Assembly (NCBI RefSeq): GCF_002807055.1
Contig: NZ_NIXN01000002.1
Span: 360,200-424,199 of the forward strand
Length of the DNA stretch: 64,000 nucleotides
DNA from: Confluentibacter citreus
Lineage (GTDB): Bacteria; Bacteroidota; Bacteroidia; Flavobacteriales; Flavobacteriaceae
Reading direction: 5' to 3'
The translations under genes and the position numbers were made by a program. The stretch's first letter is position 1. Every line of letters begins with the position of its first letter. A model generated the notes under the pieces. It was not told where the DNA came from. It ran no database searches and saw only the letters and a list, made by a program, of their open reading frames with translations. Below are positions 9,735-17,778 of the stretch, piece by piece.

Positions 9735-9972
9735 CGTTCATTGCTAGATTTGGGGACCACTAACAATATTAAGTAGGTTTCTGGAGCAAACTTAAAACAA
9801 AAAAAAATAGTTTACAAGAAAAATTGCATTTAATCGTGTTAAATAAGCATTTCGTCGATTATTTTATATGCAAATATTTGATTATCAATTAATTAATCTT
9901 TTGATAAAAAATTAGAAATTATCAGGTTAAACTTTTAGTATATTTATCGGTCTAACTTGAATACTATATTTT

Positions 9973-10515
9973 GTGACCGACGAAGCACAACTGCTTGAAG
10001 ATTTAAAATCTGAAAAACATAAAGAACAGGCTTTTAGAACCTTAATGACACTTTATAAAGAGCGTTTATATTGGCATATTCGTAATATTGTGAAGTCTCA
10101 TGATGATGCCGACGATGTACTTCAAAACACGTTCATCAAAATTTATAGTAACATACATAGCTTTAAAGGAGATAGTAAATTGTTTTCTTGGATATACCGT
10201 ATTGCAACAAACGAATCCATAACCCTACTTAACAAAAACGCCAAACAACTTTTAATATCAAACGAAGAATTACAAGATTCAACAATAACCAATCTGGCAA
10301 CAGATGTATATTTCGATGGCAATGAGATGCAATTAAAATTACAAGAAGCCATTTCAAAACTACCGCAAAAACAACAACTGGTATTTAATATGAAATACTT
10401 TCAAGATTTAAAATACAAGGACATGGCAGATATTTTAGAAACTAGTGAAGGTGCTTTAAAAGCCTCTTATCATTTAGCCGTAAAAAAAATTGAAGCATAT
10501 TTAACTAAAAATTAA
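9973..10515 (+). CDS. ECF-type RNA polymerase sigma factor
   Basis: 180 residues starting from GTG. There is no upstream in-frame ATG, and the N terminus aligns with the family from this point. Sigma region 2 is DADDVLQNTFIKIYSNIHSFKGDSKLFSWIYRIATNES (about residues 42-79). Region 4 is LPQKQQLVFNMKYFQDLKYKDMADILETSEGALKASYHLAVKKIE (about 130-174). It directs RNA polymerase to stress or surface-function promoters. It is followed by a membrane protein and a small secreted protein in the same direction, the usual arrangement for this Flavobacteriia sigma group. Confidence 0.93.
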   Translation: MTDEAQLLEDLKSEKHKEQAFRTLMTLYKERLYWHIRNIVKSHDDADDVLQNTFIKIYSNIHSFKGDSKLFSWIYRIATNESITLLNKNAKQLLISNEELQDSTITNLATDVYFDGNEMQLKLQEAISKLPQKQQLVFNMKYFQDLKYKDMADILETSEGALKASYHLAVKKIEAYLTKN

Positions 10516-10545
10516 ACCTTTATATAAAAACCAAGTCTAAGGGTT

Positions 10546-11040
10546 ATGAGTGACAAATTAAAAAATATCAAAAACGCAGGATTTAAAGTACCTAACAATT
10601 ATTTTGAAGGTATAGAAGATGCTGTTTTAAGTCAAATGAAACTTAAAAACATAGAGGGTTCTGGATTTAAAGTTCCTGATGGTTATTTCGAATCTTTGGG
10701 AGATACTGTATTAAATAAAATCTCTAAAAACGAGAATACCAAAGTCATCAACTTATTTACCAGAAGAAACTTACTTTATGTTTCCAGTATTGCTGCAACC
10801 ATATTGTTGTTATTTAATTTATCTGTTTTTAACAAAAAAAGTGTCTCTTTTGAAACTTTAGAAACTGCATCTCTTGAAAGCTATATTATGAATGAATATA
10901 TAGACTCCTACGATATGGCATCACTTTTGACTAATGAAGACATTGTGGAAGAAAACTTTATAGAGCATAATTTCTCTGAAGAAAACATGGAAAACTATAT
11001 TTTAAACAATATTGATATTGAAGATTACTTTTCAGAATAA
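10546..11040 (+). CDS. Single-pass membrane protein of the ECF operon (candidate anti-sigma factor)
   Basis: 164 residues, not a named family to my eye. A 20-residue unit is duplicated: GFKVPNNYFEGIEDAVLSQM at about residues 13-32 and a close copy (GFKVPDGYFESLGDTVLNKI) at about 41-60. A membrane helix follows at about residues 76-93 (LLYVSSIAATILLLFNLSVF), then an acidic C-terminal tail rich in Glu, Asp and Asn. The position directly after the sigma factor and the N-in single-pass layout suggest it sequesters or modulates the sigma factor. There is no recognisable zinc-binding anti-sigma motif. Confidence 0.75.
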   Translation: MSDKLKNIKNAGFKVPNNYFEGIEDAVLSQMKLKNIEGSGFKVPDGYFESLGDTVLNKISKNENTKVINLFTRRNLLYVSSIAATILLLFNLSVFNKKSVSFETLETASLESYIMNEYIDSYDMASLLTNEDIVEENFIEHNFSEENMENYILNNIDIEDYFSE

Positions 11041-11052
11041 AAATAAATAAAA

Positions 11053-11490
11053 ATGAAAACCATTATCATCACTTTAGCCTTGTGCTTTTCACTAAGCATA
11101 TTTGCTCAAGAAAATAAAATTAAAAGCCTTAAAATTGCTTTTATAACCGAAAAACTGAATTTAACCGAAAAAGAAGCGCAACAATTTTGGCCTGTGTATA
11201 ATGCTTATGACGACACCGTTAGCAACCTTAAATTTAACGAGTTTCGAAAAGTAGTTCATGAAATTAGACAAAATTATGCTTCCATTTCTGATGACAAAGC
11301 AAATGAACTTTTAAATAAAGCTGTAGAAATAGAAGGTAAAATCCATGCTGAAGACGTTAAATTAATAAAGAAACTCCGAAGCATCATTCCAGCAAAAAAG
11401 ATTTTAGCTTTAAAAAATGCCGAAGAAGACTTTAACAGGAAAATGCTCGAAGAATTTAATAAACGACGCAGGGAAAATAGTAACAGATAA
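11053..11490 (+). CDS. Small periplasmic protein, Spy/CpxP-like sensor type
   Basis: 145 residues with a clear signal peptide (MKTIIITLALCFSLSIFAQ, cleavage about residue 19). The mature part is helical and charged. It contains LNLTEKEAQQFWPVYNAYDD, which resembles the LTxxQ motif of Spy/CpxP proteins and of the sensor proteins found beside ECF sigma factors in Bacteroidota. The basic C terminus is KRRRENSNR. It lies 12 bases after the candidate anti-sigma gene and is probably the envelope-stress sensing arm of the system. Function inferred from context. Confidence 0.75.
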   Translation: MKTIIITLALCFSLSIFAQENKIKSLKIAFITEKLNLTEKEAQQFWPVYNAYDDTVSNLKFNEFRKVVHEIRQNYASISDDKANELLNKAVEIEGKIHAEDVKLIKKLRSIIPAKKILALKNAEEDFNRKMLEEFNKRRRENSNR

Positions 11491-11520
11491 AAAAAAGGGA
11501 AGTTCAAGCTTCCCTTTTTT
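11491..11520. terminator. Bidirectional terminator
   Basis: Stem GGGAAG / CTTCCC with A-rich left and T-rich right flanks, placed between the stop codons of the convergent genes ending at 11490 and 11529. It can serve both strands. Confidence 0.88.
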
Positions 11521-11528
11521 ATTTGAAC

Positions 11529-12584
11529 TTATTCTCTAAAAGCAACTTTAGAAATTCTTTTGGAACCTGCTGCATAACCCACACCATCGTTTAAAAACCG
11601 AAGCGCATGAAAAGGTTCGTCACTTAAATGTTTCCATGTTAATCCAGAATCGTTACTAAAATCAATGCCTTTTAATCCAACCGCCACCAATTCCTTTCCA
11701 TTTGAGTTAGGAATAAATTGTACACAACTACTATATCCTGGATCTTTATTTTCAGCAACTAATTGCCATGTTTTTCCACCATCCGTTGTTAGCATTTTAT
11801 TGGCAGTATTAGCATCTGGATTGGTATAATCACCACCAATAGCATATCCATTAAGTTCATCATAAAAATCAATAGAATATATGCCTTCAGTGTCTTTGGC
11901 CTTTACAATAGGTGTTTTTACAACATCCCAAGTTAATCCTTTGTCATCAGACATATAAATATTCCCAGCTGTTGTTCCTATCCATATTTTGTTACCTATA
12001 ATTTTAATATTGGTATTACTAGCAGCAAAGGCACCTTCACCCTCTTCTGCCTTTGGAAGATTAGCACATGCTATTTTATTCCAAGTATTCCCACCATCTC
12101 TAGTAATAATAATGGATAAACATCCGTTCATGCTATCCCCAACTGCAATACCTTCGTTATCATTCCAAAATAACATGGCATCATAAAAAACACCCGTAGC
12201 ATGTTCTTCATAAACCAATTCCATTTTTCCCTTATCTCCTGTTTTGTATAACAAGGCTGGATTCTCAATACTCAACATGAAAAAATCGGTTGCAGTATGT
12301 GCAATGGCTCTAAACTCTAAATTTAAAGTATCATAGGTTTGAACAGATGTTTGCCACATGTCTTTTCTAGGATTATACAATCCAAAGACACCTTCGTTGG
12401 CTGCAAAGGCCAAACTACCATCATTTAAAATATCAATGGCTCTAATACTTAACAAGGAGTCCGAATAAATCGTTTCAATGCTTACGTGATTAAAGTTTCG
12501 CGGTATAAATGTGTCCTTCCCTCCGCAGGAAAACAAAAACGCTAGACATAAACAAAAAACCCAAAGCTGTTTCATAAATTTCAA
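11529..12584 (-). CDS. BNR/YCF48-like beta-propeller lipoprotein
   Basis: 351 residues. The signal MKFMKQLWVFCLCLAFLFSCGG has a lipobox ending in Cys20, so the protein is anchored in the envelope. The body carries several Asp-box-like repeats (ITRDGGNTWNKI, MSDDKGLTWDVV, TTDGGKTWQLV, FSNDSGLTWKHL) spaced as in BNR/sialidase-type propellers, resembling YCF48/photosystem-II-assembly-like proteins. In Flavobacteriia such proteins are often labelled 'oxidoreductase' without evidence. I see no catalytic motif, and a structural or binding role is more likely. Confidence 0.8.
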   Translation of the reverse strand: MKFMKQLWVFCLCLAFLFSCGGKDTFIPRNFNHVSIETIYSDSLLSIRAIDILNDGSLAFAANEGVFGLYNPRKDMWQTSVQTYDTLNLEFRAIAHTATDFFMLSIENPALLYKTGDKGKMELVYEEHATGVFYDAMLFWNDNEGIAVGDSMNGCLSIIITRDGGNTWNKIACANLPKAEEGEGAFAASNTNIKIIGNKIWIGTTAGNIYMSDDKGLTWDVVKTPIVKAKDTEGIYSIDFYDELNGYAIGGDYTNPDANTANKMLTTDGGKTWQLVAENKDPGYSSCVQFIPNSNGKELVAVGLKGIDFSNDSGLTWKHLSDEPFHALRFLNDGVGYAAGSKRISKVAFRE

Positions 12585-12652
12585 TTGTGTATAAAAATAT
12601 AAAAGCTAAACGAATAAAGACCCAAACGATTCAACAAATCAACATATTAATG

Positions 12653-12660
12653 TAACTTTG
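12653..12660 (+). promoter_or_regulatory. -7 promoter box TAACTTTG for the rRNA methyltransferase
   Basis: Perfect TAnnTTTG match 18 bases before ATG 12679. It overlaps the in-frame TTG at 12658, so that TTG lies upstream of the expected transcript start and cannot be the translation start. Confidence 0.6.
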
Positions 12661-12678
12661 CAGCCTTATTTACAAACC

Positions 12679-13893
12679 ATGCGATTACACAGAAATTTAT
12701 GCTTTTCGGTTATTGACGGATTAACTTTGATATTCAATGAAGGTCATTATGCCGATAAAGTGATTCAACAATTATTAAAACGCGATAAACGTTGGGGTGC
12801 ACGCGACCGTGCCTTTGTTGCAGAAACCACCTATGATATTGTACGTTGGAAACGTTTATATGCCGAAATTGCTGAAGTTAAAGAACCTTTTGATAGGGAT
12901 AATCTATGGCGCATGTTTGCCGTTTGGGCAACCTTAAAAGGCATTAAATTACCCGATTGGAAATATTTTGAAGAGACACCAACACGCAAAATAAAAGGCC
13001 GTTTTGATGAACTTTCAAAAATTAGAAAATTCAAAGAATCCATTCCCGATTGGATAGATGAATTGGGGGCAAAAGAACTTGGTGACAAAGTTTGGAGCAA
13101 AGAAATGGAGGCCCTAAACGAACAAGCCGATGTTATTTTAAGAGTCAACACCCTAAAAACAACCAAAGAAAAATTACAGGAAGAATTATTTGACTTAGGA
13201 TTTGAAACAGAAATCCTTCCAGACTATCCACACGCCTTAAAGCTAAAAGAACGCGCCAATGTATTTACTACGGATGCCTTTAGCAATGGCTTGTTTGAAG
13301 TACAGGATGCCTCTTCGCAATTAGTCGCTGAATTTCTAAACGTACAACCGGGTATGCGTGTGGTAGATGCTTGTGCAGGTGCAGGCGGGAAAACATTGCA
13401 TATTGCGTCTTTAATGGAAAATAAAGGACAAATTATAGCTCTGGATATATATGAAAATAAACTCCACGAATTAAAACGTCGTGCCAAACGAAACAGTGCC
13501 CACAATATTGAAACCAGAGCCATTGATTCTACCAAGGTCATTAAAAAATTATATGATAAAGCTGACCGAGTGCTGATTGATGCCCCATGTTCTGGATTGG
13601 GAGTTTTACGCAGAAATCCGGATGCCAAATGGAAATTACAACCCGATTTTATTGAAAAAATAAAAACAACCCAGCAAGAGATTTTACAACAATATTCCAG
13701 AATAGTAAAAGTGGGCGGACAATTAGTGTACGCAACCTGTTCTATTTTACCTTCTGAAAACCAAGAACAAGTGAAGACCTTTTTAAAATCGGAAGCCGGA
13801 AAAAGCTTTACACTTTTAAAAGACAAAAAAGTATTATCACATCAATCGGGTTTTGATGGATTTTATATGGCTTTGTTGGAGAGGAAAGAATAA
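12679..13893 (+). CDS. RsmB/NOL1/NOP2-family RNA (cytosine-5) methyltransferase
   Basis: 404 residues from the ATG at 12679 (MRLHRNLCF). The longer reading from TTG 12658 is rejected because it overlaps the promoter box. The N-terminal region resembles the NusB-like RNA-binding part of RsmB. The SAM-binding motif is VDACAGAGGKTLHIASL (from about Val229). The two cysteines of m5C methyltransferases are present: DAPCSGLGVLRRNPD (Cys304) and YATCSILPSENQEQ (Cys354, the attacking nucleophile). It probably methylates 16S rRNA. Monocistronic. Confidence 0.92.
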   Translation: MRLHRNLCFSVIDGLTLIFNEGHYADKVIQQLLKRDKRWGARDRAFVAETTYDIVRWKRLYAEIAEVKEPFDRDNLWRMFAVWATLKGIKLPDWKYFEETPTRKIKGRFDELSKIRKFKESIPDWIDELGAKELGDKVWSKEMEALNEQADVILRVNTLKTTKEKLQEELFDLGFETEILPDYPHALKLKERANVFTTDAFSNGLFEVQDASSQLVAEFLNVQPGMRVVDACAGAGGKTLHIASLMENKGQIIALDIYENKLHELKRRAKRNSAHNIETRAIDSTKVIKKLYDKADRVLIDAPCSGLGVLRRNPDAKWKLQPDFIEKIKTTQQEILQQYSRIVKVGGQLVYATCSILPSENQEQVKTFLKSEAGKSFTLLKDKKVLSHQSGFDGFYMALLERKE

Positions 13894-13991
13894 TATTAAA
13901 ACCAACTTAAAGTCGTTTTTTTAGTTGATAACAACGTGAATAACTCTAAATTTTCAATGGCATATTTACACCAAATTAGACTTAAAAAAAG

Positions 13992-13999
13992 TAAATTTG
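13992..13999 (+). promoter_or_regulatory. -7 promoter box TAAATTTG for purL
   Basis: Perfect TAnnTTTG match 33 bases before the purL ATG. Confidence 0.5.
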
Positions 14000-14032
14000 C
14001 ACTTTGTTAAACGCAACACAAACTGATACATA

Positions 14033-17000
14033 ATGATTCATTTCTTTGGAAACGTAACCGGCAATATATTTGCTGTTCAAACAACAAAAGAATTATCAAC
14101 CGAAACCATAACGAAATTAGTGTGGTTATTTGGCAACCAGCCAAAAATAGAACAAGCATCTCTAGATGCTTTTTTTGTTGGCCCTAGAGCCGCTATGATA
14201 ACTCCGTGGAGCACCAATGCTGTGGAAATTACCCAAAACATGGGGATTTCTGATATCATTCGTATTGAGGAATTTCAAGCCGTTTCCAAAGATTTTAAGG
14301 ATTACGACCCCATGATTTCTGAGAAATTCAACGGATTAAACCAAGAATCATTTACTATAAATATTAAGCCTGAACCTATTCTAAATATTCAGGATATTGC
14401 GGCATACAACAAAAAAGAGGGCCTATCATTAAGCGATGAAGAAGTCAGTTATTTGGAAGGTGTGTCTAAGAAAATCGGTCGCCCATTAACGGATTCTGAA
14501 GTTTTTGGTTTTTCACAAGTGAACTCAGAACATTGCCGCCATAAAATTTTCAACGGCACCTTTGTGATTGATGGTGAAGAAAAACCAACATCACTTTTCA
14601 AATTAATCAGAAAAACATCTGAAACACACCCCAACTCCATTGTTTCAGCATATAAAGATAATGTGGCATTTATTGATGGACCAAAAGTGGAGCAATTTGC
14701 ACCAAAGTCTGCCGACAAACCAGATTTTTATGAAGTAAAGGATTTTGAGTCTGTGATTTCCTTAAAAGCAGAAACCCATAACTTCCCAACAACGGTAGAG
14801 CCTTTTAATGGAGCAGCAACAGGTGCTGGCGGTGAAATCCGTGATAGATTGGCTGGTGGAAAAGGCTCCTTGCCTCTTGCAGGTACAGCGGTTTATATGA
14901 CGTCATATTCTAGATTGGAAAAAAATCGCCCATGGGAAAAAGCCTTTCCTGAACGCAAATGGCTGTACCAAAACCCCATGGATATTTTAATAAAAGCTAG
15001 TAATGGCGCCTCGGATTTTGGTAACAAATTTGGACAACCACTCATTTGTGGTTCGGTTTTAACCTTTGAACATGAAGAGGAAGCAAGAAAACTTGGTTTC
15101 GATAAAGTGATTATGCAAGCCGGTGGTATCGGTTACGGTAAAAAAGACCAAGCTTTAAAAAGCGAACCACAAACGGGCGATAAAATAGTCATTCTAGGTG
15201 GCGAAAACTACCGCATTGGTATGGGCGGTGCTGCCGTTTCTAGTGCTGATACAGGGGCTTTTGCTTCTGGAATTGAGTTAAATGCGGTGCAACGTTCCAA
15301 TCCAGAAATGCAAAAACGTGCTGCAAACGCTATTCGTGGGATGGTTGAAAGTGATGAAAATTTCATCGTTTCCATTCATGATCACGGTGCTGGAGGTCAT
15401 TTAAATTGTTTAAGTGAATTGGTAGAAGCTACCGGTGGGAACATCGATTTAGATGCCTTGCCTGTTGGTGACCCGACACTTTCCGATAAAGAAATTATCG
15501 GTAACGAATCTCAAGAACGTATGGGCTTGGTGATTGATAAAGACCATATTGATATATTACAACGTATTGCCGATAGGGAACGTTCGCCTATGTACACTGT
15601 TGGTGATGTGACTGGTGATGATCGTTTTACATTTGAATCTAAGACCAATGGCCACAAGCCTATGGATTTAGCTATGGAAGATATGTTTGGTAGTTCGCCA
15701 AAAACCATCATGACCGATAAAACAGTTGAAAGAAACTACGATGAAGTTACCTATGATTCCAATAAGTTTCATGATTATTTAGAGCAAGTTTTACAATTGG
15801 AAGCTGTGGCATCTAAAGATTGGTTAACCAATAAAGTGGATCGTTGTGTTGGTGGCAAAGTGGCTAAACAACAATGTGCTGGGCCTTTACAATTACCTTT
15901 AAATAACGTGGGTGTTATGGCTCTTGACTATAAAGGGAAAGAAGGTATTGCGACTTCGATTGGACACTCGCCTATTTCGGGATTGATTGATCCAACAGCA
16001 GGCAGTAGAAATGCCATCACAGAAGCCTTAACCAATATTATTTGGGCACCGTTAAAAGACGAATTGAAATCCGTTTCCCTATCCGCAAACTGGATGTGGC
16101 CGTGTAAAAACGAAGGTGAAGATGCCCGTTTGTATGAAGCCGTTAAAGCCGTTTCGGAATTTGCAATTGATTTAGGCATTAATGTTCCGACAGGAAAAGA
16201 TTCCTTATCCATGAAGCAAAAATATCCTAATGAGGATGTGATTGCTCCTGGAACAGTGATTATTTCCGCAGCTGGAAACTGTAACGATATTACTAAAGTG
16301 GTTGAGCCTGTTTTAAAAAGAAATGCAGGCAGTATTTATTATATTAATATTTCTCAAGACGATTTTAAATTAGGCGGAAGCTCGTTTGCTCAAATATTAA
16401 ACAAAATAGGCAATGATGCGCCCACTGTAAAAAGTGCTGCTTATGTTAAAAATATATTCAATACCATTCAGAAATTAATAAAAGATAATCAAATTGTTGC
16501 AGGACATGACGTTGCTTCGGGTGGATTGATTACCACGCTTTTAGAATTATGCTTTGCGGATACTAAGCTTGGAGCTGAATTAAATCTTTCTGCTTTATCT
16601 GAAAAAGATTCCATTAAACTGTTATTTTCAGAAAATGCTGGTATTGTTATTCAATCTAAAGACGCTTCCATTGAATCCGTTTTAAAATCTGCTAAAATTG
16701 AGTTTTTAAACATTGGAAAAGTTACTGAAATCAACCAATTAAGTATCAAAAACAATGCTGATACTTTCAACTTAAACATTTCAGAATTACGTGATGTTTG
16801 GTATAAAACATCATTCCTTTTAGACCAAAAACAAACCGCTAATAATTTAGCTCAAGTGCGATTTGATAATTATAAAAATCAACCACTCCACTATACATTT
16901 CCTAAACATTTTACAGGCCTCACCCCCAACCCCTCTCCAAAGGAAAGGGGAGCGCGTCCCAAAGCCGCCATCCTCCGTGAAAAAGGAAGCAATTCTGAAC

Positions 17001-17701
17001 GCGAAATGGCAAATGCCATGTATTTAGCTGGCTTTGATGTAAAAGACGTGCACATGACTGATTTAATTTCTGGTCGTGAAACCTTGGAAGACATTCAGTT
17101 TTTAGGAGCTGTTGGAGGCTTTTCAAATTCCGATGTTCTTGGTTCTGCCAAAGGTTGGGCAGGTGCTATTAAATACAACGACAAAGCAAATAAAGTCATT
17201 CAGGATTTCTTCAAAAGAGAAGATACGTTGTCTGTTGGTATTTGTAACGGTTGTCAGTTGTGGATGGAATTAGACTTGATTAATCCGGAACACGAGATTC
17301 ACGGAAAAATGCATCATAACGAATCGCATAAACACGAAAGTGGGTTTACTTCTGTAAAAATCCAAGAAAATAATTCCGTGATGCTTTCAACGCTTGCAGG
17401 TTCTACTTTAGGGGTTTGGATTTCACATGGCGAAGGAAAGTTTAAATTACCTTATTCCGAAGACAAATACAATATTGTTGCCAAATATGGTTATGGCGAA
17501 TATCCACATAACCCAAATGGCTCCGATTTTAATACGGCCATAATGTGTGATAAAACAGGCAGACATTTAGTAACCATGCCACATATTGAACGCTCCACAT
17601 TTCAATGGAATTGGGCATATTACCCAGAAAACAGAAACGACGAGGTATCTCCTTGGCTAGAAGCTTTTGTGAATGCCAGAAAATGGATTGAAAACAAATA
17701 A
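14033..17701 (+). CDS. purL: Phosphoribosylformylglycinamidine synthase, large single-chain type
   Basis: 1222 residues, the normal size for single-chain PurL. It converts FGAR, glutamine and ATP to FGAM in purine synthesis. Visible parts are GFSQVNSEHCRHKIF (FGAM synthase core), LKAETHNFPTTVEPFNGAATGAGGEIRD (AIR-synthase-like ATP site), a second synthase half, and a C-terminal class I glutamine amidotransferase. The amidotransferase has nucleophile Cys1071 in VGICNGCQL and a late PHIERSTFQW His-Glu pair. Oddly, residues 963-974 (LTPNPSPKERGA), in the linker before the amidotransferase, are encoded by a dispersed palindromic repeat inserted in frame at 16918-16957. Ends at a bidirectional terminator shared with ppdK. 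Confidence 0.97.
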   Translation: MIHFFGNVTGNIFAVQTTKELSTETITKLVWLFGNQPKIEQASLDAFFVGPRAAMITPWSTNAVEITQNMGISDIIRIEEFQAVSKDFKDYDPMISEKFNGLNQESFTINIKPEPILNIQDIAAYNKKEGLSLSDEEVSYLEGVSKKIGRPLTDSEVFGFSQVNSEHCRHKIFNGTFVIDGEEKPTSLFKLIRKTSETHPNSIVSAYKDNVAFIDGPKVEQFAPKSADKPDFYEVKDFESVISLKAETHNFPTTVEPFNGAATGAGGEIRDRLAGGKGSLPLAGTAVYMTSYSRLEKNRPWEKAFPERKWLYQNPMDILIKASNGASDFGNKFGQPLICGSVLTFEHEEEARKLGFDKVIMQAGGIGYGKKDQALKSEPQTGDKIVILGGENYRIGMGGAAVSSADTGAFASGIELNAVQRSNPEMQKRAANAIRGMVESDENFIVSIHDHGAGGHLNCLSELVEATGGNIDLDALPVGDPTLSDKEIIGNESQERMGLVIDKDHIDILQRIADRERSPMYTVGDVTGDDRFTFESKTNGHKPMDLAMEDMFGSSPKTIMTDKTVERNYDEVTYDSNKFHDYLEQVLQLEAVASKDWLTNKVDRCVGGKVAKQQCAGPLQLPLNNVGVMALDYKGKEGIATSIGHSPISGLIDPTAGSRNAITEALTNIIWAPLKDELKSVSLSANWMWPCKNEGEDARLYEAVKAVSEFAIDLGINVPTGKDSLSMKQKYPNEDVIAPGTVIISAAGNCNDITKVVEPVLKRNAGSIYYINISQDDFKLGGSSFAQILNKIGNDAPTVKSAAYVKNIFNTIQKLIKDNQIVAGHDVASGGLITTLLELCFADTKLGAELNLSALSEKDSIKLLFSENAGIVIQSKDASIESVLKSAKIEFLNIGKVTEINQLSIKNNADTFNLNISELRDVWYKTSFLLDQKQTANNLAQVRFDNYKNQPLHYTFPKHFTGLTPNPSPKERGARPKAAILREKGSNSEREMANAMYLAGFDVKDVHMTDLISGRETLEDIQFLGAVGGFSNSDVLGSAKGWAGAIKYNDKANKVIQDFFKREDTLSVGICNGCQLWMELDLINPEHEIHGKMHHNESHKHESGFTSVKIQENNSVMLSTLAGSTLGVWISHGEGKFKLPYSEDKYNIVAKYGYGEYPHNPNGSDFNTAIMCDKTGRHLVTMPHIERSTFQWNWAYYPENRNDEVSPWLEAFVNARKWIENK
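16918..16957. repeat. Dispersed GC-rich palindromic repeat inserted in frame in purL
   Basis: The segment contains CCCCTCTCC-AAA-GGAAAGGGG, a near-perfect hairpin (8 of 9 pairs). It is far more C/G-rich than its surroundings and encodes LTPNPSPKERG. I recognise this peptide from repeat-derived insertions in many Bacteroidota proteins. It falls in the linker between the synthase and glutaminase domains. Confidence 0.8.
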
Positions 17702-17715
17702 TAAATAATCTTGTT

Positions 17716-17755
17716 TTAAAAAAGCCCAGATAATTTATAATTACCTGGGCTTTTT
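17716..17755. terminator. Bidirectional terminator between purL and ppdK
   Basis: Stem AAAGCCCAG / CTGGGCTTT around an AT-rich loop, with A and T runs on either side, centred between convergent stop codons at 17701 and 17779. Confidence 0.88.
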
Positions 17756-17778
17756 AATTATGAAAAAAAATATTAATA

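Noticed and set aside
13224..13826. 200-codon antisense ORF in the rRNA methyltransferase gene
   Set aside because: Complete overlap with a well-supported conserved gene; the protein shows no domain and looks like codon-bias shadow.
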